Positions 23,466 to 31,222 of a stretch of 64,000 nt of DNA are shown piece by piece; the stretch's first letter is position 1; each line of letters begins with the position of its first letter. Position numbers and translations under genes: made by a program. The notes beneath the pieces are model-generated. The model was not told the origin of the DNA and did not search any database. It worked only from the letters and a program-made list of their open reading frames with translations. Source of the DNA: Intrasporangiaceae bacterium URHB0013. GTDB lineage: Bacteria; Actinomycetota; Actinomycetes; Actinomycetales; Dermatophilaceae. Location: assembly GCA_000620545.1 (NCBI GenBank), contig KK211150.1, positions 477,423 to 541,422 on the forward strand, read 5' to 3'.

Positions 23466-23825
23466 GTCGACTGCGCAATTGCCCACGGGAGAAAGTGGGC
23501 ACTCGACGGTCCCGTCGCGTCGAGTGTGCAATTGCCTACGGGAGTAAGTGCGCACTCGACGGTCTCTTCGAGTCGAGTGCGCAGTTGGGCTACGGAGTAA
23601 GTGCGCACTCGACGGCCCCTGCGAGTCGAGTGGGCACTTGGCTACGGGAGAAAGTGGGCACTCGACGGTCCCGTCGAGTCAAGTGGGCAGTTGGGCTACG
23701 GAGTAAGTGCGCACTCGACGGCCTCTACAAGTCGAGTGTGCAGTTGCCTACGGGAGTAAGTGGGCACTCGACGGTCCTTTCGAGTCGAGTGTGCAGTTGC
23801 CTACGTGAGAAAGTGCGCACTCGGG
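23466..23825. repeat. 53-bp tandem array, about 6.8 copies, each an imperfect hairpin
   Basis: Units begin at 23466, 23519, 23572, 23625, 23678, 23731 and 23784: the spacing is exactly 53 with no indels, although the units differ by many substitutions. The consensus begins GTCGAGTGNGCA, then a 15-18 base loop containing CTACGGAGTAAG, then TGNGCACTCGAC. The ends pair; unit 3 gives a perfect 12-bp stem. The array fills the gap between the convergent glycosyltransferase and membrane-protein genes. 53 is not a multiple of 3, so it is not a protein repeat. Confidence 0.9.
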
Positions 23826-23842
23826 GGCGGGGTGGTCGGTCC

Positions 23843-26035
23843 TCAGACGTGGTGACGGTCGCGACGCCGGCGTACCGGAGCGTTGCGCGCCTCGATGGAC
23901 AGGAAGTGCATGACTGCCGACACGACGAGCGGCACCGTGAAGAGGGCGACGACCGGGGGGATCGCGGCGCCCGAGTCGTTGGTGAGGAAGCCGATACCAG
24001 CCATGACGATGACGGACAGCAGGCCGCGTCGCATGAGCGGTGCCTCCTCGAGCAGGCGCCGCAGCGGCTCCGTGCCGAGGATGCCGGGGCGCAGCACGAT
24101 CAGAACCACGAGCACGATCAGCACGATGACGACGGCGAGCAGCACCGGCAGGTGGACCGCGAGGGTGATGTTGGCCCACAGCTTGCGCGACATGACGTCC
24201 CAGGCGCCGCCGTCGATCACCGTCTGCAGGAACCGGCCGGGGTGCGAGCGCTCGGACTCCGGCCGTCGCCAGTCGAGATAGCAGACGAGCCCGACGACGA
24301 GGCCGGCCACGAGCAGGACGATCGACACGTTGCGCAGCGACGTCCGCCACCCCATGACGCCCATGAGGAGGAAGCCGAGCGCCGGCACGAGCGCGATCGG
24401 TCCGCCGAAGTCAGCGCCCCAGGCCGGGAGCACGTCGACGGCCAGCGCGACGCCTCCGACGACGATGACGGCGAACACCGCCAGCCGCGGGGCGTTCCTC
24501 CTGACCAGCGCGTGCGCCAGGGCGGCGCAGAGCAGCAGGACGGCGGCGGCATACACCGCGAAGGCGACGTTGCCCATGCCGTAGAAGCGGCCGCCGACGA
24601 GCGGCTGGAGGCCGAAGATGGACGAGATCTGCAGGCGTGACCCGGTGAGCAGGTCGATGCCGATGACACCGGCCGTGAGTGCCGACATCGCCGCCAGCGG
24701 GCCGAGCGCGGAGCTGCTCCACGGGCCCTTGAGGCAGGCCAGGGTCAGCACGGCGCTGATGGCGAGGACGAGGACGAGCAGCAGCGCGACCAGCACGAAG
24801 GTGTTCGTCGACCACCGCCACCACGGGACGAGGTTGGCGAGGAAGGTCGCCGCCGGCATCGCGGCCGAGACGAGCCCGACGAGGCGCGCCAGGCGCAGCA
24901 CCCGGGCCCGCGTGAAGCGGCGGTTCCAGGGTCGCGCCCGGCGGATGACGACCCACAGCACGAGCAGCGCCAGGGCCGTGCCGACGAGCCAGATGAGCAG
25001 GAAGGGCGCGACGATGCGGTGCATCGCGTCGGCCTTGGTGTCGATGTCGGTGAGCACCGTCAGCTTTGCCGCCGCGGTCGACTCGCTGTTGTTGGCGGAT
25101 GGCACCACGGTGAGTGCACGGCCGCCGATGGCGGACTTCGGCTCGACGCCGCCGCGCTGGAGAATCGTGGCCGTGATGTCGGAGAGCTGGGCCACTCCGA
25201 CCAGCCGCGTGGAGGCCGACGCGAGCAGGCCCGGGGCGTAGTGCGGTCCGCTCGCGGTCAGCAGCCGCAGGCGCTCCTGCTGGTCGCGATCCGCCAGGCC
25301 CACGACGACGAGGTCGGCCCCGTTGGGCATCGCGTCCATGACGAGCTCGATCCGGCGCTCGATGCCGTTGATCTTCTCGAGGTGACGCGTCGGGTCGGGG
25401 TCGCTCGAGCTGATGCCGCCCACGTCCACGATGCTGACCGGGCACTGCGCCAGGTCGGAGACGAGCGTCGTCGCCTGGAAGGGGGCGTACTTCGCGACCT
25501 TCCCGTCGGACGTCGCGGCGGCGAGCCCGGCGCCCGGTCCCACGGCCTGGATGCACGTCGTGTCCGCCGCGAAGCTGTCGCCTAGCAGGCCGAGCTGCGC
25601 CCGGAACTCCGCCTCTCGTGACGCCGTCGCGAGCGCGTCGAAGCCGATGACGCGGTAGCCGGCGCTGGCATCCCCCGCCACGGAGGGGAGCGGCGTGCAC
25701 TGTGGACGGGACTCCGTCGTGTCGGGGCCGGCGGCCTCACCGGCCGACACCGTGGCCCAGCCGTCCGTCGGGCAGGTCGTCAGCCGCAGGCTCTTGACCG
25801 ACACCGACGCGGCGGAACCGTCGCGGAGCAGGCCCCAGAGGATGGGCGTGTCCTCGGCCGACACGTCGTCCCAGGAGAGGCCCCCGAGCCCCACGACGAC
25901 CAGGGACTCTCCTGGCTGTGGCGCGGTGGTGGGAGGCGCGGGGACGGTGGTGCGCTTGGCGTAGGCGAGCGTGAGCGCAGCCACCATCACCAGGAGCAGG
26001 ACGACGAGCGTCTTGACGGGGTGGCGGCGGATCAC
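23843..26035 (-). CDS. polytopic membrane protein with an alkaline-phosphatase-like extracytoplasmic domain
   Basis: 730 aa from a GTG at 26035. One N-terminal membrane segment (TLVVLLLVMVAALTLAYA) precedes a roughly 300-residue extracytoplasmic part. That part contains SLVVVGLGGLSWDDVS, ADLVVVGLADRDQQ and QLSDITATILQRGGV, the style of alkaline-phosphatase-superfamily folds seen in actinobacterial membrane proteins. About 10-11 further membrane helices follow from FLLIWLVGTALALLVLWVVI to VVALFTVPLVVSAVMHFLS. The metal-ligand set of active phosphatases is not complete as I read it. Function unknown; a cell-envelope role is likely. Confidence 0.7.
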   Translation of the reverse strand: MIRRHPVKTLVVLLLVMVAALTLAYAKRTTVPAPPTTAPQPGESLVVVGLGGLSWDDVSAEDTPILWGLLRDGSAASVSVKSLRLTTCPTDGWATVSAGEAAGPDTTESRPQCTPLPSVAGDASAGYRVIGFDALATASREAEFRAQLGLLGDSFAADTTCIQAVGPGAGLAAATSDGKVAKYAPFQATTLVSDLAQCPVSIVDVGGISSSDPDPTRHLEKINGIERRIELVMDAMPNGADLVVVGLADRDQQERLRLLTASGPHYAPGLLASASTRLVGVAQLSDITATILQRGGVEPKSAIGGRALTVVPSANNSESTAAAKLTVLTDIDTKADAMHRIVAPFLLIWLVGTALALLVLWVVIRRARPWNRRFTRARVLRLARLVGLVSAAMPAATFLANLVPWWRWSTNTFVLVALLLVLVLAISAVLTLACLKGPWSSSALGPLAAMSALTAGVIGIDLLTGSRLQISSIFGLQPLVGGRFYGMGNVAFAVYAAAVLLLCAALAHALVRRNAPRLAVFAVIVVGGVALAVDVLPAWGADFGGPIALVPALGFLLMGVMGWRTSLRNVSIVLLVAGLVVGLVCYLDWRRPESERSHPGRFLQTVIDGGAWDVMSRKLWANITLAVHLPVLLAVVIVLIVLVVLIVLRPGILGTEPLRRLLEEAPLMRRGLLSVIVMAGIGFLTNDSGAAIPPVVALFTVPLVVSAVMHFLSIEARNAPVRRRRDRHHV

Positions 26036-26132
26036 GGGGGACAGACTACAAACCGAGGCTGTCCGCACCGGTCGAGGTCACAGGCTGGAATCGCAGGGCC
26101 CTGCGCGACCCGCGCAGCTACCCTTGCCGATC

Positions 26133-26303
26133 GTGGACGCCCCGACCCTGACGAGCCTGGCCAACGCGGCTGTCGTCGTCGCGCTGCTCGCCCTCGGTCG
26201 GGCCGTCGGGGCCCAGCTGCGTCTCCCGCGGGTCCGCCGCTACGTCGCGGCCCTCGAGAGAGTTCAGGTCCGGCTGCCCGAACCGCTCCAGGACGCGTCG
26301 TGA
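26133..26303 (+). CDS. 56-aa single-pass membrane protein coupled to pheA
   Basis: GTG start. The sequence is one hydrophobic helix (LTSLANAAVVVALLALGRAVG) followed by a basic, amphipathic tail RLPRVRRYVAALERVQVRL. Its stop overlaps the pheA GTG as GTGA, so the two are translationally coupled. I do not recognise the family. The coupling and normal codon usage support it as real. Confidence 0.55.
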   Translation: MDAPTLTSLANAAVVVALLALGRAVGAQLRLPRVRRYVAALERVQVRLPEPLQDAS

Positions 26304-27247
26304 CGCCGCCCCGCACTCCCGACCAGCTGCACCGCTTCGGCTACCTCGGCCCGCGCGGCACGTTCACCCAGATGGCGCTGGACGCCTGGGACGCCGCCGA
26401 AGGGCGCGACCACCTGCCGTTCGGCTCGGTCGACGCGGCGCTCTCGGCGCTGCGGGCGGGCGACATCGACGCCGCGATGGTGCCGATCGAGAACTCCGTC
26501 GAGGGCGGCGTCTCCGCGACCCTGGACTCCCTCGCCACGGGCGAGCCCCTCGTCGTCATCGGTGAGGTGCTCGTGCCGATCACCTTCGTGCTGTGCGCGC
26601 GACCGGGCCTGCCGCTCTCCGGCGTCCGCACCGTCGGCACGCACTCGCACGCCTGGGCCCAGGTGCGGGGCTGGATGGGCCAGCACCTGCCCGAGGCCGA
26701 GTACGTCCCGACCCTCTCGACGGCCGCGAGCGCCGCGGCCCTCGGGCAGCCCGGCGACGTCATGTTCGACGCGGGCGTGTGCGCACCGGTCGCCGCCCGT
26801 AACGAGGGGCTCGAGATCCTCGCCGAGGACATCGGCGACAACGCGTCGGCCGTCACTCGCTTCGTCCTCGTCGCGCGACCCGGCACGTTGCCCGAGCCGA
26901 CGGGCGCCGACAAGACCACGGTCATGCTCTTCCAGCGGGACGACCACGCGGGCGGCCTGCTCGAGCTGCTCGAGCAGTTCGCGGTGCGGGGCGTCAACAT
27001 GACCCGACTCGAGTCCCGGCCCACGGGCGAGGCCATGGGCTCCTACTGCTTCTCCATCGACTTCGAGGGCCACGTCCTCGACGCCCGCGTCGGCGAGACC
27101 CTCATGGGTCTGCGGCGCGTCTGTGCCGAGGTGCGCTTCCTCGGGTCCTACCCACGGGCGGACGGGGGTCGCCCCGACGCACGGCTGGGCACGTCCGACG
27201 AGGACTTCGACCGGGCGAAGGCCTGGCTCGACGAGCTGCGCGCCTGA
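26300..27247 (+). CDS. pheA: prephenate dehydratase
   Basis: 315 aa, monofunctional (no chorismate mutase domain). The catalytic domain shows FGYLGPRGTFTQMAL at residue 13, VPIENSVEGGVSATLDSL with the conserved E-N-S, and AVTRFVLVAR with the catalytic-type Thr-Arg-Phe. The C-terminal ACT domain (about 205-285) begins KTTVMLFQRDDHAGGLLELL and holds the ESRP motif (RLESRPTGEAMGSYCF) for phenylalanine feedback inhibition. It converts prephenate to phenylpyruvate in phenylalanine synthesis. Confidence 0.95.
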   Translation: MTPPRTPDQLHRFGYLGPRGTFTQMALDAWDAAEGRDHLPFGSVDAALSALRAGDIDAAMVPIENSVEGGVSATLDSLATGEPLVVIGEVLVPITFVLCARPGLPLSGVRTVGTHSHAWAQVRGWMGQHLPEAEYVPTLSTAASAAALGQPGDVMFDAGVCAPVAARNEGLEILAEDIGDNASAVTRFVLVARPGTLPEPTGADKTTVMLFQRDDHAGGLLELLEQFAVRGVNMTRLESRPTGEAMGSYCFSIDFEGHVLDARVGETLMGLRRVCAEVRFLGSYPRADGGRPDARLGTSDEDFDRAKAWLDELRA

Positions 27248-27272
27248 ATCGCCCTGACCCGAGAGCGCGGCG

Positions 27273-28049
27273 TCAGCCGATAGTCGCGCCCATCTTGAGC
27301 AGGAAGAGCGTCTCGTCGCCGACGACACCGTCGTCCCCGACGCGGTTGGCCTGCTGGAACCGCTGGACGACCTTCTTGGTCTCGGCACCGAACTCGCCGT
27401 CGACGGTGATGGTGCCGCCGGCGGCTCGCAGCGCGCGCTGGAGGGTGACGACGTCGGCCCCCTTGGAGCCGGCCTTGAGGGTGTCGTCACCGAGCGACCG
27501 CGAGATGAGCAGGACCCACATGCCGGCGTCGATGCGGCCGGGCTTGGGCGCCGGCCCCTCGAAGCCCGCCTCCACCTTCCTGACTGCCGCGCGGGTCGCG
27601 GGGCCGTAGACGCCGTCGACCTCCAGCGGGCCGTAGTCGGCGTCGTTGAGGAAGCACTGCAGGGCGCGCACCGCGGGATCCTTCGTGCCGGGCTCGAGGA
27701 CGGGGTATGCCGGCAGCGTGCGTTCGCACGAACCGGCCACGCTTCCCGGGTCGGTCGGCTCCGGTGTCGTGGGAGTCGGGGCAGCGGTCGTGGTGGTGGC
27801 GGGCGCGCTCGGGGTCGGCTTCGTCGGGGTGAGCGGGTCGGCAGTCACCGTCGGGATGGGGGCCGTGGAGCCCGGGTCGGCGGTCTCGGCGATCGGTGCC
27901 GCCGTCGTGGTCGCCGTCGGCGACTCGACGGCGGACGTCGTCTGCGGCGTCGTCCCGCTGCAGGCCGTCAGCGTGAGGCCGAGGACGAGCGCCGCTGCAG
28001 CAGAGGTGAACCCACTCCGTCGACCGTGACCGTTCCGAACACCTGCCAT
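27273..28049 (-). CDS. peptidoglycan-binding lipoprotein
   Basis: 258 aa. A signal with lipobox LTLTACSG (Cys near residue 31) predicts a lipid-anchored protein. A long Thr/Pro/Ala-rich linker spans about 32-110. Two peptidoglycan-binding type 1 modules follow: VRALQCFLNDADYGPLEVDGVYGPATRAAV and DVVTLQRALRAAGGTITVDGEFGAETKKVVQRFQ (each abbreviated by function, about residues 125-155 and 205-240). No catalytic domain is attached. It probably tethers to the cell wall. It is divergent from the protease operon across a 432-base gap. Confidence 0.85.
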   Translation of the reverse strand: MAGVRNGHGRRSGFTSAAAALVLGLTLTACSGTTPQTTSAVESPTATTTAAPIAETADPGSTAPIPTVTADPLTPTKPTPSAPATTTTAAPTPTTPEPTDPGSVAGSCERTLPAYPVLEPGTKDPAVRALQCFLNDADYGPLEVDGVYGPATRAAVRKVEAGFEGPAPKPGRIDAGMWVLLISRSLGDDTLKAGSKGADVVTLQRALRAAGGTITVDGEFGAETKKVVQRFQQANRVGDDGVVGDETLFLLKMGATIG

Positions 28050-28481
28050 GCCCTGCACCTGACTCCCCTGAGCTGAGTCGCGGTCCCTGACGCCCGCACG
28101 TCCGAGAAGTATGCGCCGACGGGAGCGAGCGCGCGAGCGCGACGCGCGGCGACGGCATACGCGGGTCGTGTCCGGTGGGCTCTCGTCTCGCCACGGGGCA
28201 GGAGAGGGGGCGCCGGTGCTGCCAGGCCCGGCGCCCCACGGTCGGGACCGCCCCCTGGAAGTCCCGAACCCCTTGCAGGTCACCGAGCCTGCTGCCCCTC
28301 CGCAGCACCCCGATCCAGCCCGGTGACCAATCCCCCTGACCACCCAGAGCCGTCTCGTCCGGGCTTGATACGTCTCGTGACGAAAAAGTTCGGGGCGCCC
28401 GATGTATCAGGAAACCGAGTACGGACACTCAGTCGGGTGTAAGGGTCTTTCCAACACGATCCGCCCCTCAGGAGGTTGTTG
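28050..28481 (+). other. 432-bp divergent intergenic region upstream of the protease operon
   Basis: No gene is seen. One GGCATAC word lies at 28154-28160. The last 110 bases (about 28370-28475) are distinctly less GC-rich (GACGAAAAAGTTCGG, GATGTATCAGGAAACC) and end in a strong GGAGG at 28471-28475, so the operon promoter most likely lies there. A GGAAAC element and a downstream TCGGGTG are a weak ECF-type match. I cannot fix the -10/-35 elements. Confidence 0.4.
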
Positions 28482-30029
28482 ATGTCAGAGTCGGGTCCCG
28501 ACGCCCCCCAGGGAGCGAACGGCGAGCACGCGGCCGGTGGCTCCCGCCGCCCCGAGCGCCCGCCCGTCCGCGCCCTCGACCCGGCCACGGCGATGCGCCT
28601 GACCGACGGTCGTCCGCCGCTTCCCGCTCTCTATCTCTCCGACCGCCTGCTCGTGCGTAGCGCGGTGGGCCGGCCCCGCGGTCTCGACGACCTGCGCACG
28701 GCGCTCGGCAGGCTCGAGCTCGACTTCCGGGTGACGCCGCGGGCCGACGGCTCGCCGCGTGACCTCGACCAGCCCACCTGGGGCACGAGCATCACGCTCC
28801 AGCCCACCCGCTCCATCGACCCCGTCGACGCATGGAGCGTGCTCCAGCGTCTGCGCGAAGCCGGTGAGCCGGTTGCCGAGCAGCTGAGCCTCGAGCACGT
28901 CCTCCGCCCTGCCGACGGCTACTGGGGCGGCGTGGGTGGCTACTGGGGCGGCGTCGGTGGCTACTGGGGTGGTGTCGGTGGTTACTGGGGCGGCGTGGGA
29001 GGGTCCGCGCTCCAGGAGTACTCCGTGCCCGGCCGCGGCGGCCGTATGCCGGTGGCCCTGGCCCTGCCCGACCCGCGCCTGCGGGCCCGGCCCCTCGACC
29101 GCAACCCCGTCGTCGTCGTGCCGGACACGGCCATCGCGGCACACCCGTGGTTCACGGACGGGGAGGGGGTCGTGCGACTGGAGCTCAAGGACGGCCGTCT
29201 CGTGCCGGTGAGGACGCCCAAGCCCGTCGACCCGCCGATCTCCGTGCCCGCACCGACAGAGCCCGTCGGTCTGCTCCAAGGGCACGCCACGTTCATCGCC
29301 GGACTCGTCCGCCAGGGCTGCCCCGAGGCGACGATCCTCTCGATCCCCGTCATGGGCGACGACGGCGTCGTCGACGAGAGCGTCATGCTCGACGTCCTCC
29401 AGGCCCTGCTCGACCGGCACGTCCACGGGCAGGAGCACGACGACGCGTCCGAGGTCGTCGACGTCCTCTCGCTCTCGCTCGGCTACTACGCCGAGGATCG
29501 CAGCTACACGTCCGGTCCCGTCGCCGACCTGCTCGACCGGTTCGCCGAGCACGGCGTTCTCGTCGTGGCCGGCGTCGGCAACGACGGCACGGACGCGCCG
29601 TTCGTGCCGGCGGCGCTCGCAGCCGCACCGCCGAAGCGCATCACCGCCAGGTCGGTGCCGCCCCTGGCGAGCGTCGGCGCGACCAACCCCGACGGCGCGA
29701 CCGTCGCGCTCTTCTCCAACAACCTCACGGTCGTCAGCGCGCTCCGATCCGGTGTGTCGGTGGTCAGCACCCTGCCGCTCACCAACGGCATGGGCCAGCC
29801 GTCCTCGCAGGTCTCTGCCGACGGCACGGTGCGCTGCACCGTCGACCCCGACGACTACACGGGCGGCTTCGGCATCTGGAGCGGCACCTCCTTCTCCACT
29901 CCGGTCTTCGCGGCAGAGCTCGCGGCGGCCCTCATCGGCGAGGGCGGCCTGACCGACGTCTCGTCGCCCGCCATGCGCAAGCGCGCCCTGCGCGCGCTGC
30001 GCACCTGCATCGGAAGGGCTCGATCATGA
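28482..30029 (+). CDS. subtilisin-like (S8) serine protease, cytosolic, with YWGGVGG repeats
   Basis: 515 aa; ATG with GGAGG 6 bases upstream. There is no signal peptide, so it should act in the cytosol. Residues 1-146 form an N-terminal region. Residues 147-174 are four exact YWGGVGG repeats. The S8 domain follows, with Asp215 in VVVVPDTAI, His268 in QGHATFIAG and Ser470 in WSGTSFSTP; GVGNDG adds the oxyanion-type Asn. The stop overlaps the sigma-factor ATG (ATGA). Context with a sigma factor and a CHAT protease suggests a stress or conflict response rather than nutrient proteolysis; this is inference. Confidence 0.9.
   Translation: MSESGPDAPQGANGEHAAGGSRRPERPPVRALDPATAMRLTDGRPPLPALYLSDRLLVRSAVGRPRGLDDLRTALGRLELDFRVTPRADGSPRDLDQPTWGTSITLQPTRSIDPVDAWSVLQRLREAGEPVAEQLSLEHVLRPADGYWGGVGGYWGGVGGYWGGVGGYWGGVGGSALQEYSVPGRGGRMPVALALPDPRLRARPLDRNPVVVVPDTAIAAHPWFTDGEGVVRLELKDGRLVPVRTPKPVDPPISVPAPTEPVGLLQGHATFIAGLVRQGCPEATILSIPVMGDDGVVDESVMLDVLQALLDRHVHGQEHDDASEVVDVLSLSLGYYAEDRSYTSGPVADLLDRFAEHGVLVVAGVGNDGTDAPFVPAALAAAPPKRITARSVPPLASVGATNPDGATVALFSNNLTVVSALRSGVSVVSTLPLTNGMGQPSSQVSADGTVRCTVDPDDYTGGFGIWSGTSFSTPVFAAELAAALIGEGGLTDVSSPAMRKRALRALRTCIGRARS
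28920..29003 (+). repeat. four 21-bp in-frame repeats encoding YWGGVGG
   Basis: Units at 28920-28940, 28941-28961, 28962-28982 and 28983-29003 differ only at silent positions. The peptide is identical in all four while the DNA has drifted, which suggests selection on the protein. Confidence 0.9.
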
Positions 30030-30607
30030 CGCCGACCCCCACCGCCCCCGACGGCCTCGGGACTCTCGCAGGCAGGGCCTTCGCCGCCTACCGCGCGGGC
30101 GAGCGTGAGCGGCTCTCCGAGCTGGTCGACATCGTGACGCCCGTGCTCTGGAACGCCGCCCGTTCCCAGGGTGGTGCGCCGGCGACGTGCGAGGACGCCA
30201 TCCAGACGGCGTTCCTCCAGCTCGTCGACCGGGCGGACTCGATCAACGAGCCGGCGGCCGTGCTCGGGTGGCTCGTCGTCGTCGTCAAGCGCGAGGTCTG
30301 GCGCCTGGCGCGCGGGGCGCGGCGCGAGTTCGGTGTCGAGGAGGTGCCGGAGGCCCCGGCGCAGCAGCTCGATCCCGAGGCGCAGACGATCCTCTCCGAG
30401 CGTCAACGCGTGCTGTGGAGCCACGTCGCGACCCTCACCCCGCGATGCCAGGAGCTCCTCCGGGTCATCGCGTTCGCCGACCGTCCCGACTATGCCGCGA
30501 TCGCGGAGTCGTTGGGCATGCCCGTCGGCAGCATCGGCCCGACCCGCGGCCGCTGTCTCCAGAAGCTGAGGACCACCCTCGGCACCGACCCCGGATGGGC
30601 GGTCTGA
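30026..30607 (+). CDS. ECF-type RNA polymerase sigma factor
   Basis: 193 aa. Region 2 is visible as VDIVTPVLWNAARSQGGAPATCEDAIQTAFLQLV (abbreviated; residues about 32-66) and AVLGWLVVVVKREVWRLAR. Region 4 (about 125-185) has ERQRVLWSHVATLTPRCQELLRVIAF and the helix-turn-helix DYAAIAESLGMPVGSIGPTRGRCLQKL. It starts inside the stop codon of the protease (ATGA) and ends one base before the next ATG. It probably reads an operon- or stress-specific promoter. Confidence 0.92.
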   Translation: MTPTPTAPDGLGTLAGRAFAAYRAGERERLSELVDIVTPVLWNAARSQGGAPATCEDAIQTAFLQLVDRADSINEPAAVLGWLVVVVKREVWRLARGARREFGVEEVPEAPAQQLDPEAQTILSERQRVLWSHVATLTPRCQELLRVIAFADRPDYAAIAESLGMPVGSIGPTRGRCLQKLRTTLGTDPGWAV

Positions 30608-30608
30608 C

Positions 30609-31115
30609 ATGACATCTCACACTGACGCCATCGATGCCCGCGACATCGCCAACCTCAACCAGGTACGTGACCTCTTCCGTCACGCCGACCCGGTGCCGAG
30701 CGACCTCGCGGAGCGGATCAAGTTCGCGATCACGGTGCACGCCCTGCATGCGGAGGTCGCCGAGCTCATGGACTCGTCGCTGCTGACGACGCGCAGCGTG
30801 GACGCCAAGGTCGAGCCGACGCCGACCGACTCGGTCACCTTCACGGCTGCGGCGGTGAGCCTCATGGTCTCCGCGGGACCGGCCGAGTCCGACGCCATCG
30901 ATGACGCCGACGAGCGCGTGCGAGTCGACGGCTGGGTCACGACGCCGGGCGCGCAGATCGAGGCAGTGACGACCGAGGGCAGCTCGACGGTCATTTCGGA
31001 TGCGAACGGACGGTTCGTTCTGGATGATCTACCCCATGGGCCGGTCCACTTCGTCGTGACCGACCCGGGCAACGAGGACATGCGACCGGTCATCACCCCG
31101 ACGATCCAGATCTGA
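30609..31115 (+). CDS. small regulatory-like protein with a carboxypeptidase-regulatory-type domain
   Basis: 168 aa. Residues 15-55 form a helical segment (IANLNQVRDLFRHADPVPSDLAERIKFAI, abbreviated) followed by HALHAEVAELMD. The C-terminal 75 residues look like a beta-sandwich of the carboxypeptidase-regulatory type: VDGWVTTPGAQIEAV, STVISDANGRFVLDDLPHGPVHFVV. There is no signal peptide or membrane segment. Its position directly after the sigma factor suggests a control role on it or on the CHAT protein. I know of no function for this family. Confidence 0.75.
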   Translation: MTSHTDAIDARDIANLNQVRDLFRHADPVPSDLAERIKFAITVHALHAEVAELMDSSLLTTRSVDAKVEPTPTDSVTFTAAAVSLMVSAGPAESDAIDDADERVRVDGWVTTPGAQIEAVTTEGSSTVISDANGRFVLDDLPHGPVHFVVTDPGNEDMRPVITPTIQI

Positions 31116-31222
31116 CGCTCCTGATCTGAGGTGATGGGCGGCCCAGAGCGAGAGGCCAGGCGGGAGCCATCGATCTGCTCGAGAGTGCACGCACCCTGCG
31201 CGAGCAGGGTGCCGCGGACAAC

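Noticed and set aside
23466-23825. CRISPR array
   Set aside because: Units are contiguous 53-bp repeats without unique spacers and no cas genes are nearby.
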